Source of the DNA: Streptomyces sp. NA02950 | GTDB lineage: Bacteria > Actinomycetota > Actinomycetes > Streptomycetales > Streptomycetaceae | DNA: 64,000 nt | Assembly (NCBI RefSeq): GCF_013364155.1 | Contig: NZ_CP054916.1 | Coordinates: 930,001-994,000 of the forward strand | Direction: 5' to 3' | Part shown: positions 28,837 to 36,593 of the stretch, piece by piece | How positions within the stretch are numbered: the first letter of the stretch is position 1 | Layout of the letters: every line of letters starts with the position of its first letter | Notes under the pieces: generated by a model | The model's input: only the letters and a program-made list of their open reading frames with translations | What the model was told of the DNA's origin: nothing | Database searches by the model: none | Made by a program: the position numbers and the translations under genes

Positions 28837-30474
28837 TCAGCGGCCCGCGCCGCGCCCGAGGACGTCCAGGAGCACGTCCGCCAGCTCCTGTTCCGCGTTG
28901 GCCGGCATGCGCTGGGCCCGCCAGGCCACAAAGCCGTCCGGCCGCACCAGCACCGCTCCTTCCTGCGTGGTGCCGTGGGTGTCCGCCCAGTCCGCACCGC
29001 CCCGGATCTGGAGGTCGGCGTCGGCGGAGGAGCCGACGAGGTAGGCGTCCAGCGGGACATCGAGCTTCTCCGCCACCGTGCGAGCGACGGCCCGCCAGTC
29101 CGCCCCGCCCTCTCCGCAGAGCAGGACGAAGGAGCGTTCGTACAGATCGATGGTGGAGACCTCGGCGCCGTCCCGGGTGAGCCACATATGGGGTGCGCGG
29201 GTGCCGGGGTCGCCGCGCAACTCGAAGCTGTCGGGCACGGTGGGGGCGTCCGGGTCCCCGCCGACCACGGCCGTGGAGCTGTAGCGGTAGCACAGGGCCG
29301 TGGTGACCAGATCGGTGCCGGTTGTCGCCGACTGGGCGGCGTTGTAGCCGGGGTGCTGCTCCAGGGACGCCTGGAGCGTGGCCCGGGCGCTGGTGGCCTG
29401 CGCCACCGGCCTGCGTTCCACCTCGTAGGTGTCCAGCAGCCCGGGGCCCGCCCAGCCGCGGAGCACCCCGGCGATCTTCCAGGCGAGGTTGTGGGCGTCC
29501 TGGATACCGGTGTTGGAGCCGAACGCGCCGGTGGGCGGCATCTCGTGCACGGAGTCGCCCATGAGGAACACCCGCCCGGTGCGGTAGCTGTCGGCCACCC
29601 GGTCCGCAGCGTGCCAGGGCGCCTTCCCGGTGACCTCCACATCCAGGTCGGGGACTCCCGTACCCGCCCGGATGTGCTCGACGCACCGCCTCTCCGTGAA
29701 GTCCTCGATGGTTTCACCGCTCTCAGGGGTCCAGGGCATGTGGAACACCCACTGCTCCTTGTTGTCGACGGGCAGCAGCACTCCCTCACCGGCCGGATCG
29801 GTGATGTAACACACCACGAAGGGCTGGTCACCCGCCACATCGCGCAGCGCCTTGCTGCGGAAGGTGACGCTGATGTTGTGGAACAGGTCCCCGCGGCCGG
29901 AGTGCCCGATACCGAGGCGCTCCCGCGCGGGGCTCCGGGGACCGTCGGCGGCCAGCAGGTAGTCCGTACGGACCGTGTACGTCTCACCGGAATCCCGGGA
30001 GCGCAACACGGCGTGCACCGCGTCGTCGTCCTGGGTGAAGGACACCAGCTCGGTACGGAAGCGCACATCACCGCCCTGCTCGCGGGCGCGGTCCAGGAGG
30101 ACCGGTTCCAGGTCGTTCTGGCTGCACGCGCACCGGAAGGTGGAGCTCTTCTCGGCCTCCGGGGGTCTGCCGGTGATCCGCGGGTAGATCCATCGCCGCT
30201 TCCCCCCGGAGAGGACGTCCACCTGGAGGATCCCGTCGTTCTTGGACAGGACCGCCGCCGCTCTCCGGATGTCCGGCTCCAGGCCCGCGGTGCGGTACAG
30301 CTCCATCGTCCGCATGTTGTTACCGCGGCCGCGCGGATGTGCCGAGGTGGCCGCGTGGCGCTCGACCAGGCAGTGTTCGACGCCGAGGCGCCCGAGAAAC
30401 ACGGATGCAGACAGGCCGACGAGCGATCCCCCCACGATCAGCACGGGCACATGGTCGTTGTCTCGCTCTTTCAT
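28837..30474 (-). CDS. FAD-dependent aromatic hydroxylase (PHBH/phenol hydroxylase family)
   Basis: 545 residues from ATG 30474. FAD GxGxxG variant VLIVGGSLVGLSASVFLGRLGVEHCLVER, the RGRGNNMRTMELYR loop, the DG motif (DYLLAADGPRSPARERLGI) and the GD motif (GRVFLMGDSVHEMPPTGAFGSNTGIQDAHNLAWKIA) are all in place. The thioredoxin-like C-terminal domain typical of MhpA/PgaE-type hydroxylases is present (FVLLCGEGGADWR...VLVRPDGFVAWRAQRMP). It uses NAD(P)H and O2 to hydroxylate phenolic rings. It is followed by the decarboxylase and preceded by strong palindromes that may bind a regulator encoded elsewhere. Confidence 0.88.
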   Translation of the reverse strand: MKERDNDHVPVLIVGGSLVGLSASVFLGRLGVEHCLVERHAATSAHPRGRGNNMRTMELYRTAGLEPDIRRAAAVLSKNDGILQVDVLSGGKRRWIYPRITGRPPEAEKSSTFRCACSQNDLEPVLLDRAREQGGDVRFRTELVSFTQDDDAVHAVLRSRDSGETYTVRTDYLLAADGPRSPARERLGIGHSGRGDLFHNISVTFRSKALRDVAGDQPFVVCYITDPAGEGVLLPVDNKEQWVFHMPWTPESGETIEDFTERRCVEHIRAGTGVPDLDVEVTGKAPWHAADRVADSYRTGRVFLMGDSVHEMPPTGAFGSNTGIQDAHNLAWKIAGVLRGWAGPGLLDTYEVERRPVAQATSARATLQASLEQHPGYNAAQSATTGTDLVTTALCYRYSSTAVVGGDPDAPTVPDSFELRGDPGTRAPHMWLTRDGAEVSTIDLYERSFVLLCGEGGADWRAVARTVAEKLDVPLDAYLVGSSADADLQIRGGADWADTHGTTQEGAVLVRPDGFVAWRAQRMPANAEQELADVLLDVLGRGAGR

Positions 30475-30510
30475 TTCCCCGCGTCCTCCATCTGCGTCGA
30501 CGGCATGGTG

Positions 30511-30530
30511 CCGCGGACTCCTGTCCGCGG
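30511..30530. promoter_or_regulatory. Perfect inverted repeat upstream of hydroxylase
   Basis: CCGCGGAC-TCCT-GTCCGCGG, an 8-bp perfect stem whose near edge is 37 bp before the hydroxylase start. It could be an operator or a 5' leader hairpin. Confidence 0.4.
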
Positions 30531-30610
30531 TCTCCCTGTGCACCATGCTGACCACGGCCCGCACCGCCGCATCACCGGCGCGTCATTCGGGATGTATGAC
30601 GGGGGCGAAC

Positions 30611-30630
30611 GAGTGAACGCGGTTTCACTC
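30611..30630. promoter_or_regulatory. 20-bp palindrome GAGTGAA-N6-TTCACTC, candidate operator
   Basis: Perfect 7-bp arms with a 6-bp centre, in the relatively AT-rich spacer between the BrkB gene stop and the hydroxylase start. Size and symmetry fit a dimeric helix-turn-helix operator. It superficially recalls Rex sites, but arm spacing is wrong. No regulator is adjacent. Confidence 0.5.
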
Positions 30631-30687
30631 CGGTTCCGGCCGGGGAGGACTTGTCGCCCGTCGCGGACCGTCTTCTCCCGTGGTGGG

Positions 30688-31611
30688 TCACTGCGGGGGC
30701 GTGCCGCTCCGTCGCCGCTGGCGGCGCCAGGCGACCAGCCGCAGATACTCCTCGTGCAGCACCCGGCCCAGCAGCGCCCCGCCGAAGACCACGTAGCCGA
30801 CGCCCACCAGCCAGGACTGGACGACCAGCACGGTGCCCACCGGCCCGTAGGAAACCGCACTGGAGGCGATCAGCGGGGAGAACACCAGCTGGGAGAAGAC
30901 CCGCAGCCCGACCAGTCCGACGCCGGTCGCCAGCGCGCCGGGCAGCAGGGCGCCCCAGCTGATCCGCCCGCCCAGCAGCAGCCGCTGCGACCACCAGATG
31001 AACAGCACGGTGCCCACCACGGCGATGAGCAACCGGCTGACCCCGGGGCCCAGATGCGAGGACAGCAGCAGATAGCCGATGAGCACCACCAGCCACACCA
31101 GATGGCGCCAGACGTTGTGCCAGCGCCCGGCGGGCAGTTCCCACACCTTCTCGTAACCGGTCTGCACCGCCGCGCCGAAGCTCAGCCCGAAGATGGCCAG
31201 GGTCGCCAGACCGAACGCCGTGGTGGTCTCCAGTGCCCGCTTCGGCGGGGCGAACAGCTGCTTCACCTCGTCCCGCGAGGAGGTGGACACCCCGAGTCCC
31301 TCGGCCAGCCACTGGGCGAAGCCATGACGGTTCACCGGGTCGGCGGCGGCGACCACGATGAGCAGCGGCACCAGGGTGAGGAAGCCGAGCGCGGCGAAGC
31401 CCAACGCCCTGTGCAGCAGCTCGAACTCGCTGCCCCGCCGCCATCCGCGGCCGACCGGGGAGCGGTGGAACACATGGTGCAGCCGCTGGAACCGGGTGCC
31501 GTGCCGGTGCCCGTGCTCATGACCGGCCTTGGGTCCGGGCTCCTGCCCGGACCCGCCCTCATGACCGTGCTGGTGTCCGTGCCCCGGGGTGCCGGAAGAA
31601 TTCTCGGACAT
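30688..31611 (-). CDS. YihY/BrkB-family inner-membrane protein with His-rich N-terminus
   Basis: 307 residues from ATG 31611. The first ~38 residues hold many His (GHGHQHGHEGG and GHEHGHRHG), followed by the YihY/BrkB core: GSEFELLHRALGFAALGFLTLVPLLIVVAA, FGLATLAIFGLSFGAAVQTGYEKVWE, NVWRHLVWLVVLIGYLLLSS and later helices (PGALATGVGLVGLRVF, GTVLVVQSWLVGVGYVVFGGALLGR). About six membrane helices. The family was once called RNase BN in error; its role is uncertain, with transport suspected. The His tail is atypical and could bind metal. Confidence 0.82.
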   Translation of the reverse strand: MSENSSGTPGHGHQHGHEGGSGQEPGPKAGHEHGHRHGTRFQRLHHVFHRSPVGRGWRRGSEFELLHRALGFAALGFLTLVPLLIVVAAADPVNRHGFAQWLAEGLGVSTSSRDEVKQLFAPPKRALETTTAFGLATLAIFGLSFGAAVQTGYEKVWELPAGRWHNVWRHLVWLVVLIGYLLLSSHLGPGVSRLLIAVVGTVLFIWWSQRLLLGGRISWGALLPGALATGVGLVGLRVFSQLVFSPLIASSAVSYGPVGTVLVVQSWLVGVGYVVFGGALLGRVLHEEYLRLVAWRRQRRRSGTPPQ

Positions 31612-31694
31612 CGCCACTCCACTACCCGCGCCGAGGTCCCGGACCCGGGCGCGCGGAAACGCGCGCCGGATGGCGCGCGCACCACGAGCCCCCC

Positions 31695-32261
31695 TCAGTA
31701 CGGGTGTCGGTCGGCCTTGTCCATCCATACCTTGTACGCCTCGGCGCCGAGCTCGGGGTGGATCTGCTCGATCAGGATCCTGCGCTGGTCCATCGGCCTC
31801 TGGAAGTCCTCGTACTGATAGGCGTCGTCGAAGCCGATCCTGGCGGTGGCGGCCAGGTCACAGCTGAAGTAGACGGCGTCGATGCGCGACCAGTAGATGG
31901 CGCTCATGCACATCGGGCACGGTGCGCCGCTGATGTAGATCGCGCATCCCTGGAGCATCCGCGCGCGTTCCGGCACCGGGTCGGGGGATCCCTCGGGACG
32001 GGGCACGAGTTCGAGCGTGCTCTCGTTCACATGCTTCCCGTCGATCGTGGGGGCTTCGGGGTTGAGCACCTGGATCGCCTTGCTGATCGTCTCCATCTCC
32101 GCGTGGGCGGTGGGATCGCCGGTCAGGAGCACACGGTTCTGCCCACGGGCGATGATGTCGCCGTTGAGGCTGATCACGGCGCCGAACGGCCCGCCCCAGC
32201 CGTTTTCCACGGATTCGGTGGCCAGCCGCACCGCTTCGGCCAGGAACTCCTGCTTCGCCAT
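31695..32261 (-). CDS. Guanine-deaminase-like nucleoside/base deaminase
   Basis: 188 residues from ATG 32261 (GGAGG 7 nt upstream); longer starts at 32327 and 32357 lack a ribosome site. The cytidine-deaminase-like zinc site is complete: PTAHAEMETI (zinc His, catalytic Glu) and APCPMCMSAIYWSRIDAVYF (zinc Cys pair). The GFDDAYQYEDF C-terminal segment resembles the GuaD guanine deaminase group. An insertion of ~25 residues between the two motifs (PTIDGKHVNESTLELVPRPEG) is larger than usual. Probably purine salvage or catabolism. Confidence 0.82.
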   Translation of the reverse strand: MAKQEFLAEAVRLATESVENGWGGPFGAVISLNGDIIARGQNRVLLTGDPTAHAEMETISKAIQVLNPEAPTIDGKHVNESTLELVPRPEGSPDPVPERARMLQGCAIYISGAPCPMCMSAIYWSRIDAVYFSCDLAATARIGFDDAYQYEDFQRPMDQRRILIEQIHPELGAEAYKVWMDKADRHPY

Positions 32262-32318
32262 GTCGAACCTCCGCTCGGCTTTCCGTGCCGGTGTCAGCAC
32301 CTCTGCGGAACGCTCGGT

Positions 32319-32348
32319 TTGTCTCATAAATTCCTTTTGATCTAGACT
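32319..32348 (+). promoter_or_regulatory. Sigma70-type promoter giving a leaderless transcript
   Basis: TTGTCT (32319-32324), 18-bp spacer, TAGACT (32343-32348) in an AT-rich stretch. The expected start falls about 7 bp later, at or beside ATG 32356. No Shine-Dalgarno precedes that ATG, which fits a leaderless mRNA. Confidence 0.6.
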
Positions 32349-32355
32349 ACTCGGC

Positions 32356-33327
32356 ATGGATGCCCGTGCAACCCACGGCTCCAGCGGAGCCGGGGCAACG
32401 GTGGTGACCTCCCAGAAGGTCCGCCCAGGACAGGACGACGCCTACCAGCGCTGGCAGGAGAAGACCAACCGCGCGGCGCGCGGTTTCGACGGCTTCGAGG
32501 GCACCGAGCTGTATCCGCCGGGCCCCGGCCAGGACAACGAATGGGTGGTGGTCTTCCGGTTCTCCCGGATCGACCAGCTGACCACCTGGCTGCGGTCGAG
32601 TGTCCGTCAGGAGCTCCTGGACGAGGGACGCCCGCTGTTCGAGGCACCGCCCACCCAGGAGGTGCTCAGCGGCGGAACGCCCGCGGAGGAACCGGAGGTC
32701 GTCACGGCGGTCATCTCGCACGAGGTGCGCCCCGGATACGAACAGCCGTTCCTGCGCTGGCAGGACAAGGCGCTCAAGGCCCAGGAGAAGTTCCCCGGTT
32801 TCATGGGATCGGAGCTCTTCCGGCCGGTACCGGGGATCCAGGAGCACTGGGTCGTGGTCTTCCGCTTCGATTCCCGTGAACACCTCGACGGGTGGCTGGA
32901 GTCCGACGTCCGGGAGAAGCTGCTCAGCGAGGGCGCGAAGTACTTCACGCACTACGACGTACGGAAGATCAGCTCACCGTTCAGCGGCTGGTTCCGTTTC
33001 GGGGAGGGGGCGGACGAGGGAGTTCCGCCGAACTGGAAACAGGCCATGTCCGTGGTGCTGGCGCTCTATCCGACGGTGATGGTCCTCAATCTGACGGTGG
33101 GCAGCGCCTTGGACGACGCGGGGGTACCGGCCCATGCCGGCCTGTTCATCGGCAACGTGCTGAGCGTCAGCATCCTGACCTGGCTGCTGATGCCCCTGGT
33201 GAACCGGGCGCTCGCCTTCTGGCTGGTGCCGAGCCGGGCGCACACCCTGCGGGTCCATGTGGCGGGTGCCGCGCTGGTCGCCCTGTGCTACGGGCTGCTG
33301 ATCGTCATCTTCGGATTCGCCGCCTGA
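32356..33327 (+). CDS. Tandem ABM-domain membrane protein
   Basis: 323 residues. Two consecutive antibiotic-biosynthesis-monooxygenase (ferredoxin-like dimeric) domains occupy residues ~15-105 and ~113-205: VTSQKVRPGQDDAYQRWQEK...WVVVFRFSRIDQLTTWLRS, and ISHEVRPGYEQPFLRWQDK...WVVVFRFDSREHLDGWLES. About three membrane helices follow (MSVVLALYPTVMVLNLTVG, AGLFIGNVLSVSILTWLLMPLV, VAGAALVALCYGLLIVIFG). The ABM fold is used for cofactor-free oxygenation or heme binding, but no catalytic set can be assigned. Divergent from the deaminase; apparently leaderless. Confidence 0.82.
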   Translation: MDARATHGSSGAGATVVTSQKVRPGQDDAYQRWQEKTNRAARGFDGFEGTELYPPGPGQDNEWVVVFRFSRIDQLTTWLRSSVRQELLDEGRPLFEAPPTQEVLSGGTPAEEPEVVTAVISHEVRPGYEQPFLRWQDKALKAQEKFPGFMGSELFRPVPGIQEHWVVVFRFDSREHLDGWLESDVREKLLSEGAKYFTHYDVRKISSPFSGWFRFGEGADEGVPPNWKQAMSVVLALYPTVMVLNLTVGSALDDAGVPAHAGLFIGNVLSVSILTWLLMPLVNRALAFWLVPSRAHTLRVHVAGAALVALCYGLLIVIFGFAA

Positions 33328-33369
33328 GGGCCCGCCCGCCGGCCACGCGCCGCCACGGTCTCACCGGTG

Positions 33370-34233
33370 CTACGCGGTCAGCGCCACCGCCTCACCGGTG
33401 TCGGCGTCCAGGACGCTCACCCGCACCGCGGGCTCACGCACCGCGTCGCGGCTGGCCGCCGCGTCGAGGGCGAAGAGCACCACCACCGGCCGTGCGGCTC
33501 CGCCTCCCCCGTGGACCCCGGCGTACTGGAGGATGCGCCAGCCGCCGTCGTCCCAGTGGTCCAGCAGCGCCGACCGCACCAGGGCCGAGGCGGTCTGCCA
33601 GGCCAGCGAGTGTTCCAGCAGTTCGACCGTGGCGGTCACCGGCACCCGTGTCACCGCGCGCGTCCCGTCGAGCGGATGCCCGGTCAGCCGCAGCCGCAGT
33701 CTGCGCCACAGCAGCCGCCAGCGGTCGGGGGCGAGCACCACCGCCCCGGCCACGGCCACGAGGACAGCGCCCGCGGTGGCGGCCGGCCGGTGCGGGGCCG
33801 TGGTCCACCAGGGGTGTTCGGCGAGAGTGACGGCCACCCCGCCCGCCAGGACCGCGGCGGCGCGGACGAAGGCGCGGACCCCGACCGGTCCGTCGTCCCC
33901 GGCCGTGCACCCGCAGGAGGACCCGGGCGCGGCGCGCCGGGCGTAGCCGAGATAGCCGAGGAAACCGACGCCGAGGGCGGCGGCAGCCCCTCCCGCGGCC
34001 ACCGAAACCGACGGCGGCAGCGCCAGCAGCGCCGCGCACAGCAGCAGTTCGAGGGCGCCGAGCCAGCGCAGGGCGCGGGCCGCCCGGGCGCCGCCGCGCA
34101 GCAGCCGGGCCAGCGCGGTCCGGGAGGCCGGCCGCGGGGCGCTCCGGCCGAAGAGTTTGCCCGCACCGGCCGTCCCCAGCACCCCGGCGAGCAGCGGTGC
34201 GGCCAGGTCCACGGCGAGGGTGGCGGGGCTCAC
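33370..34233 (-). CDS. MauE/DoxX-like redox membrane protein
   Basis: 287 residues from GTG 34233, overlapping the upstream stop (GTGA). The MauE-like part has a helix bundle starting LAVDLAAPLLAGVLGTAGAGKLF, with LGALELLLCAALLALPPS, GVGFLGYLGYARR and the vicinal Cys pair in GSSCGCTAGDD, followed by more helices. The C-terminal ~90 residues are soluble and Trp/Val-rich. MauE family proteins help form disulfides during methylamine dehydrogenase maturation. Here the neighbours are a Tat protein and a Cys-rich barrel protein, so a thiol-redox service role is a fair inference. Confidence 0.72.
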   Translation of the reverse strand: MSPATLAVDLAAPLLAGVLGTAGAGKLFGRSAPRPASRTALARLLRGGARAARALRWLGALELLLCAALLALPPSVSVAAGGAAAALGVGFLGYLGYARRAAPGSSCGCTAGDDGPVGVRAFVRAAAVLAGGVAVTLAEHPWWTTAPHRPAATAGAVLVAVAGAVVLAPDRWRLLWRRLRLRLTGHPLDGTRAVTRVPVTATVELLEHSLAWQTASALVRSALLDHWDDGGWRILQYAGVHGGGGAARPVVVLFALDAAASRDAVREPAVRVSVLDADTGEAVALTA

Positions 34234-34880
34234 CGGCGGTGTCCCGCGCCCGGTCCGACCGCGACCCGCACCAGCTCCACGGAGTCGTCGGACGGCCGCC
34301 AGGCGCCGAGCACCTGGGCGTCCTGCCCGATGCGCAGCCGGGAGAGATCGACGGTGGGGGCGGCGCCGGAGTAGGAGACGCTGGTGGTGTCCGCCAGCAC
34401 ATGGCCGACGATCTCGTGGGAGCCGTGGGCGAGGTGCAGCCGGTCCTTCTCGATCCCGCGGAGGGTGGTGTGGAGGTTGACGATGTTGACCCACACCGCG
34501 TCGGCGGCGAGGGTGCCGTCGGGCATCGGAACACCCCGGGCGTAGAGGCCGTCCCCGGTCTCGATGGCCGCGGCCGTGGTGGCGCGCACCTTCCAGACGC
34601 TGGTGGCGCCGGTGACCCGGACCCGGGCGTACTCGCCCCAGGAGCCCGCGACCTCCAGCAGCCCGCCGTCGATCCAGGTGATCCGCCCCTCCACGAAGGT
34701 GCTGTCGGCGGCCGCGGGGTCGAGGGCGCGCAGGGGTTCGGCGAAGGCGGCGTCGGCGTCCACGGCGCCCAGGGCGGTCGCCCCGATGACACCGGTGCCG
34801 ATGACGGTTGCGCCGCGGAGGGCGGCGGCGGTGAGGAAGCGACGGCGGGCCAGGGGGTCGCCGGTCGGGTACGCGCTCAT
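34230..34880 (-). CDS. Tat-exported protein of unknown function
   Basis: 216 residues from ATG 34880. Twin-arginine signal: ARRRFLTAAALRGATVIGTGVIGATALGAVDADA, cleavage probably near residue 45. The mature part is beta-rich (VEGRITWIDGGLLEVAGSWGEYARVRVTGATSVWKVRA...DGLYARGVPMPDGTLAADAVWVNIVNLHTTLRGIEKDRLHLAHGSHEIVGHVLADT), resembling small OB-like or DUF5666-type beta barrels. It starts 11 bp after the Cys-rich gene and overlaps the MauE-like gene, so the three form an operon. Confidence 0.75.
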   Translation of the reverse strand: MSAYPTGDPLARRRFLTAAALRGATVIGTGVIGATALGAVDADAAFAEPLRALDPAAADSTFVEGRITWIDGGLLEVAGSWGEYARVRVTGATSVWKVRATTAAAIETGDGLYARGVPMPDGTLAADAVWVNIVNLHTTLRGIEKDRLHLAHGSHEIVGHVLADTTSVSYSGAAPTVDLSRLRIGQDAQVLGAWRPSDDSVELVRVAVGPGAGHRR

Positions 34881-34891
34881 GTCCGTCCGCC

Positions 34892-35314
34892 TCATTCGAA
34901 GATGACCACCGGCAGCATGCCGGAGCTCAGACTGCCGATCGCGGAGAAGGCGGCCGGGGTGAGGTCGATGACCCGGTTGGTGCGGCAGGTGCCGTCGCAG
35001 CAGGTGGACTCGGAGCAGAAGCTGCGGGTGCGCGGACCGCAGTCGCTGACCGTGACGCACACACTGGCGCCGGAGCACTGGTGACGTACCTTCATCACGG
35101 AGCCGCAGCCGCGCCGGGGCAGCTTCTCCCCGCACAGATCCGGCCGGGTGATGTCCCAGCACGCCTTGGAGGCGTTGGGCCAGGCGGCGTGGAGCTTGCT
35201 GGACTTGCAGGTGCCACAGGCCCCGCCGCCCGCGCTCGCGCACGGGCCCCAGGCGTTGCCACAACAGAACCAGGTGGCCTCGCCGTTCCAGAGACTCGTC
35301 GATCCGCACGCCAT
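34892..35314 (-). CDS. Cys-rich double-psi beta-barrel (expansin/RlpA-like) protein
   Basis: 140 residues with about 16 Cys. The N-half has clustered Cys-Gly-Trp pattern (WNGEATWFCCGNAWGPCASAGG and CGTCKSSK). The C-half carries the double-psi barrel signature VCVTVSDCGP...RVIDLTPAAFSAIGSLSSGMLPVVIFE, as in expansins, kiwellin-like and RlpA domains. No signal peptide is seen in frame upstream, which is odd for a disulfide-rich protein. First gene of a unit with a Tat substrate and a MauE-like membrane protein, which may assist its oxidation or export. Confidence 0.75.
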   Translation of the reverse strand: MACGSTSLWNGEATWFCCGNAWGPCASAGGGACGTCKSSKLHAAWPNASKACWDITRPDLCGEKLPRRGCGSVMKVRHQCSGASVCVTVSDCGPRTRSFCSESTCCDGTCRTNRVIDLTPAAFSAIGSLSSGMLPVVIFE

Positions 35315-35394
35315 GTGGTCATCATGCGCGGGGTCGCGGGCACCCGCCAGGCGGAGGCGTCCGATCCGGCGGTGGCCCCCGGAGCCGGGTGCCG

Positions 35395-36552
35395 TCAGAG
35401 GCGTTCGACGATGGTGACGTTGGCCTGGCCGCCGCCCTCGCACATGGTCTGGAGGCCGTAACGGCCGCCGGTGCGCTCCAGTTCGTGCAGCAGGGTGGTC
35501 ATCAGCTTGGTGCCGGTGGCGCCGAGGGGGTGGCCGAGCGCGATGGCTCCGCCATTGACATTGACCCGCTCCGGATCGGCGCCGGTCTCCTTCAGCCAGG
35601 CGAGCACCACGGGCGCGAAGGCCTCGTTGATCTCCACCAGGTCGATGCCGGCGATGGTCATACCGGTCTTCTTCAGGGCGTGCGCGGTCGCGGGGATGGG
35701 CGCGGACAGCATCCGGATGGGGTCCTCGCCGCGCACCGACAGATGGTGGATCCGGGCGCGCGGAGTCAGCCCGTGCTCCCGTACGGCCCGTTCGGAGGCG
35801 ATCAGCAGCGCGGAGGCACCGTCGGAGACCTGGGAGGACAGCGCGGCGGTCAGCCGCCCGCCCTCGACCAGCGGGGTGAGGGCGGCCATCTTCTCCAGGC
35901 TGGTCTCCCGGCGCGGCCCCTCGTCCACGGTGACCTCGCCGTAGGGGACCAGTTCGCGGTCGAAGCGGCCCTCGTCGATGGCGCGCACCGCGCGGCGGTG
36001 GGAGCGCAGCGCGAACTCCTCCATGGCCTCGCGGGTGATGGCCCACTTCTCGGCGATCATCTCGGCGCCGTGGAACTGGCTGACCGGCCGGTCGCCGTAC
36101 CGCTTCCGCCAGCCCTCGGAGCCCGCGAAGGGGCCGTCGGTCAGCCCGAGCGGCACGGCCGCCTGGCGGCTGGCGTAGGCGATCGGCACCTGCGACATGA
36201 TCTGCACCCCGCCCGCGACCACCAGGTCCTGGGTGCCGGAGAGCACCGCCTGCGCGGCGAAGTGCACGGCCTGCTGGGAGGATCCGCACTGCCGGTCGAC
36301 CGTCACCCCCGGCACCTCCTCCGGCAGCCCGGCGGCCAGCCAGCAGGTGCGCGCAATGTCCCCGGCTTGCGGTCCCACGGTGTCCAGACAGCCGAGGACC
36401 ACGTCCTCGACGGCGGCCGGGTCGGCGCCCGAGCGCTCCATCAGCGCCCGCAGGACATGGGCGCCGAGGTCGGCCGGGTGGACGGACGCGAGTCCGCCCC
36501 CGCGCCGGCCGACGGGGGTGCGTACCGCTTCGACGATGTATGCCTCGGCCAT
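35395..36552 (-). CDS. fadA6: Acetyl-CoA C-acyltransferase (steroid-type thiolase, FadA6-like)
   Basis: 385 residues, a normal thiolase. Nucleophile Cys89 in VDRQCGSSQQA, NEAFAPVV, GGAIALGHPLGATG (catalytic His) and CEGGGQANVTIVERL (second Cys) are all present. By position with a KstR2-type regulator, an IpdF-type SDR and two acyl-CoA dehydrogenases, the order matches the fadA6-kstR2-ipdF-fadE30 block for degrading the C and D steroid rings (HIP-CoA pathway) in mycolic actinobacteria. The symbol rests on that context plus family likeness. Confidence 0.85.
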   Translation of the reverse strand: MAEAYIVEAVRTPVGRRGGGLASVHPADLGAHVLRALMERSGADPAAVEDVVLGCLDTVGPQAGDIARTCWLAAGLPEEVPGVTVDRQCGSSQQAVHFAAQAVLSGTQDLVVAGGVQIMSQVPIAYASRQAAVPLGLTDGPFAGSEGWRKRYGDRPVSQFHGAEMIAEKWAITREAMEEFALRSHRRAVRAIDEGRFDRELVPYGEVTVDEGPRRETSLEKMAALTPLVEGGRLTAALSSQVSDGASALLIASERAVREHGLTPRARIHHLSVRGEDPIRMLSAPIPATAHALKKTGMTIAGIDLVEINEAFAPVVLAWLKETGADPERVNVNGGAIALGHPLGATGTKLMTTLLHELERTGGRYGLQTMCEGGGQANVTIVERL

Positions 36553-36593
36553 GACCGGTGTCGCTCCTTCGGCTGGTGGTCAATCGGCTGTTG

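Noticed and set aside
27711..30071. A 786-codon open frame joining an antisense-free stretch of the hydroxylase region to the amidohydrolase
   Set aside because: Its first ~428 codons are a shadow frame of the hydroxylase gene with arginine/proline-rich random composition. The amidohydrolase has its own ATG at 28787 with a GAGGAG ribosome site.
30611..30630. Rex (redox) operator
   Set aside because: Arms resemble TGTGAA...TTCACA, but outer bases differ and the spacer is 6 rather than 4 bp; left as an unassigned palindrome.
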